From Candidatus Methanomethylicota archaeon (GTDB taxonomy: Archaea > Thermoproteota > Methanomethylicia > Culexarchaeales > Culexarchaeaceae): 35,338 nt of DNA. The stretch spans positions 134,287 through 169,624 of the forward strand of contig JAJHRD010000002.1 of NCBI GenBank assembly GCA_020833005.1, written 5' to 3'. The notes beneath the pieces are model-generated. The model saw only the letters and a list, made by a program, of their open reading frames with translations. It did not search any database and was not told the DNA's origin. Positions 1-7,521 of this stretch are shown here, one piece after another. Positions within the stretch are counted from its first letter, which is position 1. Every line of letters starts with the position of its first letter. The translations under genes were made by a program, and so were the position numbers.

Positions 1-1
1 T

Positions 2-439
2 GATGATAGAGAACTTGAAGAAATATTGAAACCAATAAACTTTTACCGTAAGAAAGCACAAAGGATAAAGTCAATAGCTAAAATAATATTGGAGAAGTAT
101 AATGGAGAGATCCCGAAGTCAATAGAAGAGTTAACAAAGATACCAGGCATTGGTAGGAAAACAGCAAATATGGTATTGGCAAATGCATTAAATGTGGTTG
201 AAGGAATAACTGTAGATACGCATGTAATGAGACTTGCCAATAGACTCAAATTAACCACGCAAAAGGATAGAAACAAAATAGAAAAAGAACTCATGGAGAT
301 AATACCGAAAGAGGAATGGTTCAATTTCTCAAACCTGTTAATAGCACATGGCAAGAGAGTGTGCAGTGCTAAAAAACCAAAATGTGAAATATGCGTTATA
401 AGAGAATTATGTCCATCAGCTCAAACAACAAGTGAATGA
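2..439 (+). CDS. nth: Endonuclease III (DNA glycosylase/AP lyase), 5' end cut by the window edge
   Basis: Base-excision repair glycosylase/AP lyase that removes oxidised pyrimidines. The frame is open from base 2; the TTG at 26 is internal, because the upstream codons already read as Nth protein, so the true start is outside the window. Visible features: the helix-hairpin-helix IPGIGRKTAN with the catalytic lysine, then TVDTHVMRLANR with the catalytic aspartate, then a C-terminal [4Fe-4S] loop with cysteines spaced C-X6-C-X2-C-X5-C. The C-terminal half is complete and ends in TGA at 439. The gene runs away from the tRNA-Leu that follows on the other strand, so the two are convergent. Family assignment is secure; only the N-terminal part is missing. 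Confidence 0.95.
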   Translation, partial: DDRELEEILKPINFYRKKAQRIKSIAKIILEKYNGEIPKSIEELTKIPGIGRKTANMVLANALNVVEGITVDTHVMRLANRLKLTTQKDRNKIEKELMEIIPKEEWFNFSNLLIAHGKRVCSAKKPKCEICVIRELCPSAQTTSE

Positions 440-634
440 AGCAAAGAGACACTAAAAGATTTAGAAATAAATTTTTGTTAGATTTGATGTTATGTTAGTT
501 CCTGTAAAGATGTGTAGTGTTTCCTCGAAGTTAGCTATGATTATCAGTTTAATAAGTAGTGGATTATTCTAAAAAGCGTTTATACATATTTGGTGAAAGT
601 AAGAGGGGCTACTATAGCTTTAATGGTGAATTGA

Positions 635-735
635 TGCGGGGGGTGGGATTTGAACCCACGAACCCCTTCGGGACAGCCGTTCTGAGAGAAATTCTCCTCA
701 GGGCTGCGCCTTTGACCTGGCTTGGCTACCCCCGC
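635..735 (-). tRNA. tRNA-Leu(GAG) with a 16-nt intron
   Basis: On the minus strand the 7-bp acceptor stem GCGGGGG/CCCCCGC closes a class II tRNA with a long variable arm (GTCCCGAAGGGGTT region) and the T-arm GTGGGTTCAAATCCCAC. The anticodon loop after splicing is CTGAGGC, anticodon GAG, leucine. An intron of 16 nt lies between positions 37 and 38 (window 680-695). The discriminator A is at 635 and CCA is not encoded. A TATA-like AT-rich stretch lies 20-40 nt upstream (about 750-775). Confidence 0.93.
680..695 (-). other. Canonical (37/38) BHB intron in tRNA-Leu(GAG)
   Basis: Exon bases CTGA (32-35) pair with intron TCAG to form the 4-bp central helix. Bulges are GG|A and AA|C, and the inner stem is GAG/CTC. 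At 16 nt it is near the minimum size for an archaeal tRNA intron. Confidence 0.85.
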
Positions 736-819
736 AATGCATACGATATAATTTAACACAGCATAGCCTAAAAATATTGTTTATTTGCTAATTGAAGCAA
801 AGTATATTTATTTGCAAGT

Positions 820-1077
820 TTATTGGACTACGCCTATCCTTGATATTATATCTCCCCTCGCTTTTTTGAATTTCACTGAAGTAATCTTTACTTTGACTAT
901 CTCTCCAATTTTTGCTCCTGGAATAAATATAGCTGTATCTTTAACTCTTGCTATACCCTCACCTTTATCTGAATAATCCTCAATTACAACTGTGTATACG
1001 TCTCCTTCATTAACCCTACTGAAGAGGTATACCTTTTTCTTTTTGCTAGATTTACGTTTAGAACTCTTCTTGCCCAT
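820..1077 (-). CDS. Small TRAM-domain RNA-binding protein
   Basis: 85 residues: a very basic N-terminal tail (Lys/Ser rich, residues 1-17) followed by one TRAM domain (about residues 22-83) with the typical GDVYTVVIEDYSDKGEGIAR start and the FIPGAKIGEIVKVKI strand. Stand-alone TRAM proteins in archaea bind RNA and have been described as RNA chaperones or cold-response proteins; no enzyme domain is attached here. It starts 21 nt downstream of rpl2 with a purine-rich GGGGAAAA before the ATG, so it is probably the last gene of the ribosomal operon. The basic tail suggests rRNA or nascent ribosome binding, which is an inference. Confidence 0.88.
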   Translation of the reverse strand: MGKKSSKRKSSKKKKVYLFSRVNEGDVYTVVIEDYSDKGEGIARVKDTAIFIPGAKIGEIVKVKITSVKFKKARGDIISRIGVVQ

Positions 1078-1098
1078 ATTTTTCCCCGTCTAATGAGG

Positions 1099-1839
1099 TT
1101 AACGTACTCTTCTCGGAGCCCCCTTCTTCCTTCCAGTTCTCCTGGGAGCGATTATACCGACCTTCTGTCCTGGAGGAGCTGTTCTAGGAACTGGCGTTCC
1201 ACCTTTTGGATGGGATCCCCCACCATGTGGATGACTTGCAGCTACCATCGCCTTACCTCTAACAATAGGCCATTTAACAGCTTTTCTCTTTATTAAATGA
1301 TATTTATTTCCAGCTTTTAGGAATGGTTTTTCAATTCTTCCTCCCGCAGCAACTATTCCTATAGTGGCTCTACACCTAGAGTCTATTGTTTTTAGCTTAC
1401 CTGAAGGTAACTTTATAACTGTTTCACCGGAAGAGTGTGCAACAACAATTGCGTATGCACCAGATCTACGTGCTATTTTACCACCATCTCCAGGTCTCAG
1501 TTCAACATTGCAAATATTTGTTCCCTCAGGAATATTACCCACCGGAAGTATGTTTCCAACATCTACTTCTGCAAGTACACCTTTAGCTACATTTTTACCC
1601 ACATATATACCTTCAGGGGCTACTATCAACTCCCTACTACCATCCTCGAATTTTATTAATGCCAATGGACAACCTCTACCTGGATCATGTAAAAGATCCT
1701 CTACAACTCCATTTATTTTTGATGTGTATTCAATTTTACTTGGAGTGTTATATCTTGCAGGACCAACTTTAATCCATTTTGGAGATCTGAAATTTGACCC
1801 GCCTCTACCTTTACGCTGTACAAGAATTCTTTTCCCCAT
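1099..1839 (-). CDS. rpl2: 50S ribosomal protein L2 (uL2)
   Basis: 246 residues, full length for the archaeal family. Structural protein of the large subunit near the peptidyl-transferase centre. Diagnostic segments are the N-terminal basic region with RKGRGGSNFRSP, the central PVGNIPEGTNICNVE, and the C-terminal VAASHPHGGGSHPKG loop that holds the conserved histidine near the active site. It lies 12 nt after rpl23 in the L3-L4-L23-L2 order. Unlike most archaea, no rps19 follows; a TRAM gene and then a tRNA follow instead. Confidence 0.98.
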   Translation of the reverse strand: MGKRILVQRKGRGGSNFRSPKWIKVGPARYNTPSKIEYTSKINGVVEDLLHDPGRGCPLALIKFEDGSRELIVAPEGIYVGKNVAKGVLAEVDVGNILPVGNIPEGTNICNVELRPGDGGKIARRSGAYAIVVAHSSGETVIKLPSGKLKTIDSRCRATIGIVAAGGRIEKPFLKAGNKYHLIKRKAVKWPIVRGKAMVAASHPHGGGSHPKGGTPVPRTAPPGQKVGIIAPRRTGRKKGAPRRVR

Positions 1840-1851
1840 TTCATTACACCT

Positions 1852-2121
1852 CTATAGTATACCCATCTTTGAAGCTACATCTGAAGCTGAATGTTCTGAG
1901 CTAAGTTTGACATAAGCCTTCTTCTCACCTTTCGGCGTTATAAGCGTGTTAACTTTATCTACTTTCACATTAAATAATTTTTCTACAGCCCACTTAATTA
2001 AGTGTTTATTTGCATTCCTATCAACAATGAAAGTTAGTTTATTTTCTGTTTCAATCTTCCTTAATGCGGATTCGGATATCACAGGCCTTATTATTATTTT
2101 CCAAGGATCCATATCCTCCAT
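1852..2121 (-). CDS. rpl23: 50S ribosomal protein L23 (uL23)
   Basis: 89 residues. Large-subunit protein at the nascent-chain exit, one of the docking sites for SRP, which is also encoded here (srp54 and SRP RNA). The sequence runs from [18 protein letters not shown] through the conserved [18 protein letters not shown] to KKAYVKL. The ATG at 2121 has a good ribosome-binding site (GGAGGTTA, 4-5 nt upstream) lying over the end of rpl4, so translation is coupled. A second ATG four codons in is possible but has poorer spacing. Confidence 0.97.
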   Translation of the reverse strand: MEDMDPWKIIIRPVISESALRKIETENKLTFIVDRNANKHLIKWAVEKLFNVKVDKVNTLITPKGEKKAYVKLSSEHSASDVASKMGIL

Positions 2122-2124
2122 GAC

Positions 2125-2970
2125 TTAACCTCCAACCGTTTGAGATTTAATCTCATAATTAAATATGTTTGTGTACAATAAATGTTTACCCTTATACAAT
2201 GAGAAGCGTTCATTTAATATGTCTATGGCACTTTGTGTGAAAATCGTTAGTCTACCAGGGTTTCCTCCAGGGGCCAAATGCACAACGCTCAAATCACGTG
2301 CATTAACCACATCCAATCCAGGAAAATTCTTCACAGAGTTTATGAGTGGATAAATGTTTGAGACTACTATTAGGGGGCCTTTACCAATCTTGTATCTTCT
2401 ACCCCTAAGTTTACCCTTACCAGCCCTAATCCTTATACCTTCTTTAACCCTCTCAATATCCGCCCAAAAGCCTAATTTAAGTGCAATATCTCTAAATGAC
2501 TTACTCTTTTCAACTTTTTCCAATTCATTAGAAACTATCAATGGTATTTGAGGAATTGATGATACTAAGTGACCTCTTCCCGATACGAATGTTACATTTG
2601 CCGTGGCAGATAATGCTGATAAAATGGCATAGATACGTTCTTTCTTATTTATTTTTTCATGAATACGCTTTTCAACGGTTGGTGCATGAGCACTCCTACC
2701 GCCAACGGTCATAGTTGCAAAGGCAGCCACCCCAGCTTCAGGATATCCAGAACCTTTAACTCTTGGAACTCTTGCCACCCCATGGCCTACACCCCAACTT
2801 TTAGCAGTCGTACGTTTTCCAGCAAGTGGATCTCTACCCTGAGGTTGAATTCTTGCGGTTAAAGATGATATATAGGCTCTTCTGATAATATCCTTCCTAA
2901 TTGGGATTTGGAAAAACCATGGAGTCTCCATTTCCCCAATCACAGATCCATTTAAGTCATATATTTTCAT
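2125..2970 (-). CDS. rpl4: 50S ribosomal protein L4 (uL4)
   Basis: About 281 residues. Large-subunit assembly protein lining the exit tunnel. Recognisable parts are the N-terminal YDLNGSVIGEMETPWFF, the tunnel loop rich in Gly/Arg with WGVGHGVARVPRVKGSG, and GGRSAHAPTVEKRIHEKINKKER, typical of archaeal/eukaryotic L4. A GTG at 2979 opens the frame, but the ATG at 2970 has GGTGAT four bases upstream and gives the usual family N terminus, so it is preferred. It overlaps or abuts the end of rpl3. Confidence 0.97.
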   Translation of the reverse strand: MKIYDLNGSVIGEMETPWFFQIPIRKDIIRRAYISSLTARIQPQGRDPLAGKRTTAKSWGVGHGVARVPRVKGSGYPEAGVAAFATMTVGGRSAHAPTVEKRIHEKINKKERIYAILSALSATANVTFVSGRGHLVSSIPQIPLIVSNELEKVEKSKSFRDIALKLGFWADIERVKEGIRIRAGKGKLRGRRYKIGKGPLIVVSNIYPLINSVKNFPGLDVVNARDLSVVHLAPGGNPGRLTIFTQSAIDILNERFSLYKGKHLLYTNIFNYEIKSQTVGG

Positions 2971-2975
2971 GTGAA

Positions 2976-3971
2976 TCACCTATTAATGTACACCAATTTC
3001 GGTTGCTTAATTTGATAATCTTCTGGCATTCTTATTGCAGGTCTAATTTTAACTAATCTCTTGGGAGGACCTGGGACTGAACCTTCGATCAAAATGTAAT
3101 TGCTTTTGACTAGACCGTAGTGGCAAAAACCACCTTTAACATTAATCTCCTCTCCACTCTTCCCAATTTTAAGTATCCTCTTATTGAACTCTGTCCTGAG
3201 GTGAAATCCCATCTGTCCAGGTCTGGGAACTGTCCACATAACTCCTGATGGCGTTCCAGGGCCTATGGATCCCACCTTTCTCGACCCTTTTCTATGCTTA
3301 TGCCATCTCCCTAAAACTTTTACGCCAAATCGTTTAACCACGCCTTGAAATCCCTTACCCTTAGTTACTGAGATCACATCAACATACTGCCCTTCCTTGA
3401 AGACATCAGCTACATTTATTTCCGAACCAAGTAGTTTGAAGGCAAAATCCAACTGCTCTTTCAATGTTCCACCATCCACCTTTATCTCGAATAGTTCAGG
3501 CTTCTTCTTTCCAATTCCAGCTTTATTTGGTTGCGTACATGTAATTAATCTAACTTCACTTATTTCATTCAATTTTGAGTATAATTCATCAATGGAGGGA
3601 GGTTCAATCTTTTCTGGTAACGTGAAAACTCTCTCTAAAGATTTGGGGATTTTATCAGACCATAACTCCGTTAATGATCTTAAGGTACCATACTTCTTCG
3701 AATAAACTCTTATACCAGCAACGAATAGGGGTGGTGTCTCTAAAATTGTTGCAGCTTTAACCACTTCCTTACCAAACATTGGAGTTCCAGGTCTATCTTC
3801 AACAACAACTACATGTGTCATTCCAACTTTATAGCCAGCAAATCCCATTATCCTAACAGCACCTTTGGCACTAGGCCAAGATCGAACTCTTGGGATTATA
3901 CTCTTAGCTCTAACTCTAGGTGCAAATGCTAAGGATCCTCTTCTTGGAGCACTATACTTTCTATGACCCAA
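2976..3971 (-). CDS. rpl3: 50S ribosomal protein L3 (uL3), TTG start
   Basis: About 331 residues. Early-assembly large-subunit protein whose central loop reaches the peptidyl-transferase centre. Visible are GHRKYSAPRRGSLAF at the start, the GYKVGMTHVVVVEDRPG block, and GKGFQGVVKRFGVK with RWHKHRKGSRKVGSIGP, the archaeal/eukaryotic tryptophan-finger region. The frame is open up to 4007, but the family always begins with M-G-H-R-K, which here corresponds to TTG at 3971 preceded by a strong GGTGGGGG ribosome-binding site. An AT-rich TATA-like stretch lies at about 4008-4018, so rpl3 may have its own promoter. Confidence 0.97.
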   Translation of the reverse strand: MGHRKYSAPRRGSLAFAPRVRAKSIIPRVRSWPSAKGAVRIMGFAGYKVGMTHVVVVEDRPGTPMFGKEVVKAATILETPPLFVAGIRVYSKKYGTLRSLTELWSDKIPKSLERVFTLPEKIEPPSIDELYSKLNEISEVRLITCTQPNKAGIGKKKPELFEIKVDGGTLKEQLDFAFKLLGSEINVADVFKEGQYVDVISVTKGKGFQGVVKRFGVKVLGRWHKHRKGSRKVGSIGPGTPSGVMWTVPRPGQMGFHLRTEFNKRILKIGKSGEEINVKGGFCHYGLVKSNYILIEGSVPGPPKRLVKIRPAIRMPEDYQIKQPKLVYINR

Positions 3972-4032
3972 AGCCCCCACCAGATAACCTTTAAGTGGAA
4001 AATACAATCATATATATTTATCTTTTGCGTGT

Positions 4033-4941
4033 TTAAATGTAATGCATAATATTGATAATACTCAAAGTGGCAAGCATAGCCTCCTCAGTTCTCACAGTTT
4101 CACATCCCTGAAAAGGAATTGTATTAACTATGAAATGCGCAATATCCGATAAATTCACTTTAAATCGTTTGCATATCTCAAAGAGACCTTCATGGGGTGA
4201 ACCAAATAAGATTAGTATTTTATTGCTTTTTCGAATGGCATCTTTCATGTCGTTGAAAACTTTGGTGATCGGATCCCCATACTTAGAAGTGGCAATTACA
4301 AGATCGGCATTAAAACTTTTTATGGAATCCACCAACCCCTTATGCTCATAATTAACTGTGTAACCCCAATATAGTTTGACTTCTTCACGTGACACCACGG
4401 ACAATTTTAAAGAATCTTTCGTTTTGTTTATTTTAACGGTAACACGTTCCCCCCTTTTCAATTTCTTTGGAACAAGAAATGGTTTATCTAAACCTATATC
4501 CACCAAGGACCCATCTTTGTAAGTCTTTATCACAACACCATCTCTAAAATCTCCATCTTTTATACCATCCAAACTTGAAGCTACAGTATGTGAAGGTATT
4601 TTCAGTGGAGGGAGAAGGCCAGCATATTTAAAGAGGGCGGAAATCGTATATATTCGTTTTCGAAGATACTGAGGCGTTTCACAATATCTCAATATATTAG
4701 CTAATAATTCTCCCTCATCTTCAGTGCCATGCTTATCCACATATATAATTATCTCATCAACTCGAAATATTGCCGCGGTTCTAGCGATCAACCCAGCTTT
4801 AACGGTTTTTTCCCTTAGATGGGGGAGATCAGCGGTAAGACTAGCAGGCAAAGCCACAGCTAAAGGCTTGCTTCGTTTCTCAGGATAAAGCAAAGGGGGA
4901 CACCACATTACTATTTCAACTTCATTGCTGTGAATAGCCAA
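4033..4941 (-). CDS. SPOUT-class RNA methyltransferase, MTH1/COG2106 family
   Basis: 302 residues. Member of the archaeal SPOUT family related to human SPOUT1 (C9orf114), thought to methylate rRNA or tRNA uridines. The trefoil-knot methyltransferase is split by an OB-like insert, seen here around residues 120-185 (DGVVIKTYKDGSLVDIGL and GERVTVKI). The C-terminal knot residues include LFGSPHEGLFEI and FIVNTIPFQGCETVRTEEA. The gene sits just upstream of rpl3, its usual archaeal place, suggesting a role in large-subunit assembly. The start is TTG at 4941, about 26 nt from a TATA-like stretch, consistent with a leaderless transcript; ATG at 4908 is the alternative. Exact substrate unknown. Confidence 0.88.
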   Translation of the reverse strand: MAIHSNEVEIVMWCPPLLYPEKRSKPLAVALPASLTADLPHLREKTVKAGLIARTAAIFRVDEIIIYVDKHGTEDEGELLANILRYCETPQYLRKRIYTISALFKYAGLLPPLKIPSHTVASSLDGIKDGDFRDGVVIKTYKDGSLVDIGLDKPFLVPKKLKRGERVTVKINKTKDSLKLSVVSREEVKLYWGYTVNYEHKGLVDSIKSFNADLVIATSKYGDPITKVFNDMKDAIRKSNKILILFGSPHEGLFEICKRFKVNLSDIAHFIVNTIPFQGCETVRTEEAMLATLSIINIMHYI

Positions 4942-4984
4942 AAACGTTTATCATGTAAAATTGTATAATATAATAAAGATCGAT

Positions 4985-6430
4985 TCACCCCTTTGCAACA
5001 GCTATTGGTATAAATCTGGCAACGAGGGTAGCTATTCCAACATTGTGGGATACATTGGCAACCCTATCGATATCTTTATATGCTTCAGGAGCCTCTTCTA
5101 TAATTCCATCCCTACTAGCTGCTTTTATTAAAATCCCCCTACTAGCTAATCTTCTAGTTATTTCATTGGCTGTAAATTGCTTTAAAGCTTGTGCACGGCT
5201 GAGTAAACGTCCAGCTCCATGCGCCGTTGACCCAAAACTAATCTCCATAGCCTTTTGCTGGCCCAGTAGTAGATAGGATGCCGTCCCCATGGATCCGGGT
5301 ATTATTACTGGTTGACCAATCTTTCTGTATTCTTCTGGTAGTTCTGGGTGACCTGCTGGAAATGCTCTAGTGGCGCCCTTTCTATGCACATAAACTTTAC
5401 GCGTCTCCCCATTTACCTTATGATCCTCAAGTTTAGCTATATTGTGTGCTACATCGTATATCATATGCATTCCTAAAGATTCCGCAGATTGCTTTAGAAC
5501 CTTTTCAAACGATTCTCTCACCCAATGCAATATTAATTGTCTATTAGCCCAAGCATAATTTGACGCACAAGCCATGGCTGCAAAATAATCTTCAGCCTCC
5601 CTACTTTTAGCTGGCGCATACACCAATTCTCTATCTGGAAATCTAAGATTATACTTTCTAGAGGCTCTTTCCATTATGACGAGGTAATCAGAGCAAACTT
5701 GATGTCCAAGTCCACGTGAACCTGTATGTATCATCACAGTAATTTGTCCTTCATGAAATATACCGAAGGCCTTAGCTACCTTCTCATCATATATCTTATC
5801 AACAACTTGTATTTCTAAGAAGTGATTTCCACTCCCAAGAGTACCAAGTTGTGGAGCTCCTCTAGCTTTAGCTTTACTTGAAACCTTACTTGGATCTGCA
5901 TTCTCTAAAGCTCCATATGCTTCACACCTCTTTACATCTTCCTCCCAGCCATAACCGTTTTCAACAGCCCATTTAGCACCCCCCATTAATACTTCATCAA
6001 GCTGATTTGTGGATAATCTGATCTTCCCTTCAGAACCAACACCTGATGGAACCATAATGAAAATGGTATCAAGAAGCTGTGCTACCTTATCTTTAATGTC
6101 GTTATAGCTTAGATCTGATCTTATTAACCTAACGCCGCAATTGATATCATAACCTACGCCACCAGGACTCACAATACCTTCTTCAGCATCAAAGGCGGCA
6201 ACCCCACCTATTGGAAAACCATAACCCTCATGTCCATCAGGCAGAACTATTGAAAATTTGTATATCCCGGGAAGTTTGGCAACGTTTATACATTGCTCAA
6301 GCGTTCTATCTTCCTTCATTTTCTGAAGCAATACATCATCAGCGTAAACTATGCCAGGAACCTTCATACCAATAGTTGGATCTTTAGGTATAATCCACGT
6401 GAACTCATTAACTCGCTCTATTTTAACCAT
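4985..6430 (-). CDS. rtcB: tRNA-splicing ligase RtcB, no intein
   Basis: 481 residues. GTP/Mn-dependent RNA ligase that joins tRNA halves (2',3'-cyclic phosphate plus 5'-OH) after intron removal. Metal and nucleotide ligands are visible: Asp95 and Cys98 in GYDINCGVR, His203 in GSGNHFLE, a His near 235 in HTGSRGLGHQ, His329 in YDVAHN, and the guanylylated His404 in STAHGAGR; the last two match the numbering known for Pyrococcus RtcB. Many archaeal rtcB genes carry an intein; this one does not. ATG at 6430 has GGTGGGGAT just upstream. The gene lies 92 nt downstream of archease, its activator, and close to several intron-containing tRNAs. Confidence 0.98.
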   Translation of the reverse strand: MVKIERVNEFTWIIPKDPTIGMKVPGIVYADDVLLQKMKEDRTLEQCINVAKLPGIYKFSIVLPDGHEGYGFPIGGVAAFDAEEGIVSPGGVGYDINCGVRLIRSDLSYNDIKDKVAQLLDTIFIMVPSGVGSEGKIRLSTNQLDEVLMGGAKWAVENGYGWEEDVKRCEAYGALENADPSKVSSKAKARGAPQLGTLGSGNHFLEIQVVDKIYDEKVAKAFGIFHEGQITVMIHTGSRGLGHQVCSDYLVIMERASRKYNLRFPDRELVYAPAKSREAEDYFAAMACASNYAWANRQLILHWVRESFEKVLKQSAESLGMHMIYDVAHNIAKLEDHKVNGETRKVYVHRKGATRAFPAGHPELPEEYRKIGQPVIIPGSMGTASYLLLGQQKAMEISFGSTAHGAGRLLSRAQALKQFTANEITRRLASRGILIKAASRDGIIEEAPEAYKDIDRVANVSHNVGIATLVARFIPIAVAKG

Positions 6431-6522
6431 ATTATCCCCACCTAAATACTATGATAGTAATGATCCAATAAAAACTTTTGTACATAAGGTGGCAACTTAA
6501 AATTAACGCACACCGAGTTACC

Positions 6523-6972
6523 CTAAATATCTAAAAGGAACTTTGCAACAAACTTGTTATCCTCATTGTATATCTCCATTTGAGAATACGTAATTGCCTT
6601 TACTACAGTTCTCCTTTCATGTTTCGCTGAATCAAATTTTTCTCCAAATACGATGGCATCTAACACATAATTTTCTTCATCAATTTTAGATATACGCTGA
6701 ACATTAAATGAGGAGAAAACTAATCCTTCAGCATCAAAAAGATACAACAATTCCTCAAGCCATGAGTATAGTAGTGAGTAAAGGTCAAAACCATTAACAT
6801 GAATTTCCCTTCTAATTGATGGTTCTATCTTTGAAGTATCTGTCATAACTTCAAACATAGCTTTTGCTGCATATTCAAAGCACTCATTTAAACTCTTTCC
6901 GAAAGCCATTACATAAACATCTGCTTTATGATCAAGAAAGACAAATCCATGATCACCATGAATTTCTGACAT
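6523..6972 (-). CDS. Archease, activator of RtcB
   Basis: About 149 residues. Archease speeds RtcB guanylylation and allows multiple turnover. The sequence has the family landmarks: DHGFVFLDHKADVYVMAFG near the start (metal-site aspartate), FEYAAKAMFEVMTD, LYSWLEELLYLFDAEGLVF in the middle, and KAITYSQMEI with a C-terminal Asp-Ile. The frame opens at a TTG (6996), but ATG at 6972 gives the normal family N terminus and is preferred. It is the first gene of an archease-rtcB pair on the minus strand and is divergent from tRNA-Ser, with 60 nt between. Confidence 0.95.
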   Translation of the reverse strand: MSEIHGDHGFVFLDHKADVYVMAFGKSLNECFEYAAKAMFEVMTDTSKIEPSIRREIHVNGFDLYSLLYSWLEELLYLFDAEGLVFSSFNVQRISKIDEENYVLDAIVFGEKFDSAKHERRTVVKAITYSQMEIYNEDNKFVAKFLLDI

Positions 6973-7032
6973 AATAAATACTAAGCAGAACAACAATTTT
7001 TATTTTATCTAATTGAAAATTATTTATGCAGA

Positions 7033-7140
7033 GCCGGGGTGGCCGAGCGGACTAAATAGAAGGATTTTCTAGGTCAAGGCGCAGGCCTTGAGAGCCTGTG
7101 TCCCTTCGGGGACTCGCGGGTTCAAATCCCGCCCCCGGCG
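7033..7140 (+). tRNA. tRNA-Ser(TGA) with a 22-nt intron in the D-arm
   Basis: Acceptor stem GCCGGGG (7033-7039) pairs with CCCCGGC (7133-7139), discriminator G at 7140, and CCA is encoded at 7141-7143. The anticodon arm AGGC-CTTGAGA-GCCT gives anticodon TGA. There is a long variable arm (GTCCCTTCGGGGAC) and the T-arm GCGGGTTCAAATCCCGC. The D-arm is too long: removing 7056-7077 restores GCC-GAGCGGACTAA-GGC, the normal serine D-arm. The anticodon loop itself is uninterrupted. The SRP RNA begins 41 nt after the CCA on the same strand. Confidence 0.93.
7056..7077 (+). other. Non-canonical BHB intron (about 22/23) in tRNA-Ser(TGA)
   Basis: Exon GACT (7050-7053) pairs with intron GGTC (7072-7075, one U-G pair) as the 4-bp central helix. 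The bulges are AA|A and AA|G. The inner intron stem is TAGAA/TTCTA (7057-7061 with 7067-7071) with a 5-nt loop. This fixes the cut sites at 7055/7056 and 7077/7078 and gives a normal mature D-arm. Confidence 0.88.
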
Positions 7141-7184
7141 CCAAACAAATAAAATTAATAAAAGCCGTTGAAGAAAAATATAAT

Positions 7185-7516
7185 GGGGTGGCGGCTAGGC
7201 GGGGTGCTCGGCCTACCCTTGCAGGGGTTCCCCCCTGCACCGCAAATGGTCGATATGGCGGGCCGAAGCCGATGCGAGGCATCCCAACAAGTGCTGAAAC
7301 CCACAACCCAGCGATGAAACCTCGTCCCATGGGGTGCACGGAGGCGATAGGCTCCTCGGAGGAGGAGCTGAATCGCCCTTACCAAGCGAACCGGGTTAGG
7401 CCAGGAATGGAGCGGCCCTAAGCTTGGACGTGCACGTTCATGGGGTTGCGGGGTTAAGTATGATGTGGGATTTCAGCACTTGAATGGGATGTCCAGCATC
7501 GGCGTGCCGCCACCCC
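7185..7516 (+). ncRNA. Signal recognition particle RNA (archaeal 7S RNA)
   Basis: About 332 nt, the expected archaeal size. The ends are complementary: GGGGTGGCGGC at 7185-7195 pairs with GCCGCCACCCC at 7506-7516 (archaeal helix 1). The 5' third holds the Alu domain with its GC-rich hairpins. Helix 6 (SRP19 site) is GGCGAT/ATCGCC at about 7342-7377 with a GGAG-containing tip. Helix 8, the SRP54 site, is at about 7390-7425 with the diagnostic GGCC-A-GGAA-TGGAGC-GGCC. It is far more GC-rich than the flanking genes. The AT-rich stretch at about 7149-7163 is a plausible TATA element. Its protein partner Srp54 is encoded at 16155-17492. Confidence 0.93.
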
Positions 7517-7521
7517 TCTAA

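Noticed and set aside
440-634. Possible small RNA or short gene between nth and tRNA-Leu
   Set aside because: No convincing C/D or H/ACA motifs and no supported coding frame. A TATA-like stretch near 578-586 has no identifiable product downstream.
559-756. 65-residue open frame on the plus strand
   Set aside because: It runs across the antisense of tRNA-Leu(GAG); its sequence (GVGFEPTNPFG) is a typical artefact of translating a tRNA.
1364-1915. 183-residue plus-strand frame
   Set aside because: Antisense to rpl2, which is certain.
7052-7421. Three open frames of 76-107 residues
   Set aside because: All lie across tRNA-Ser and the SRP RNA; they are rich in Arg/Pro/Gly because the RNA is GC-rich.
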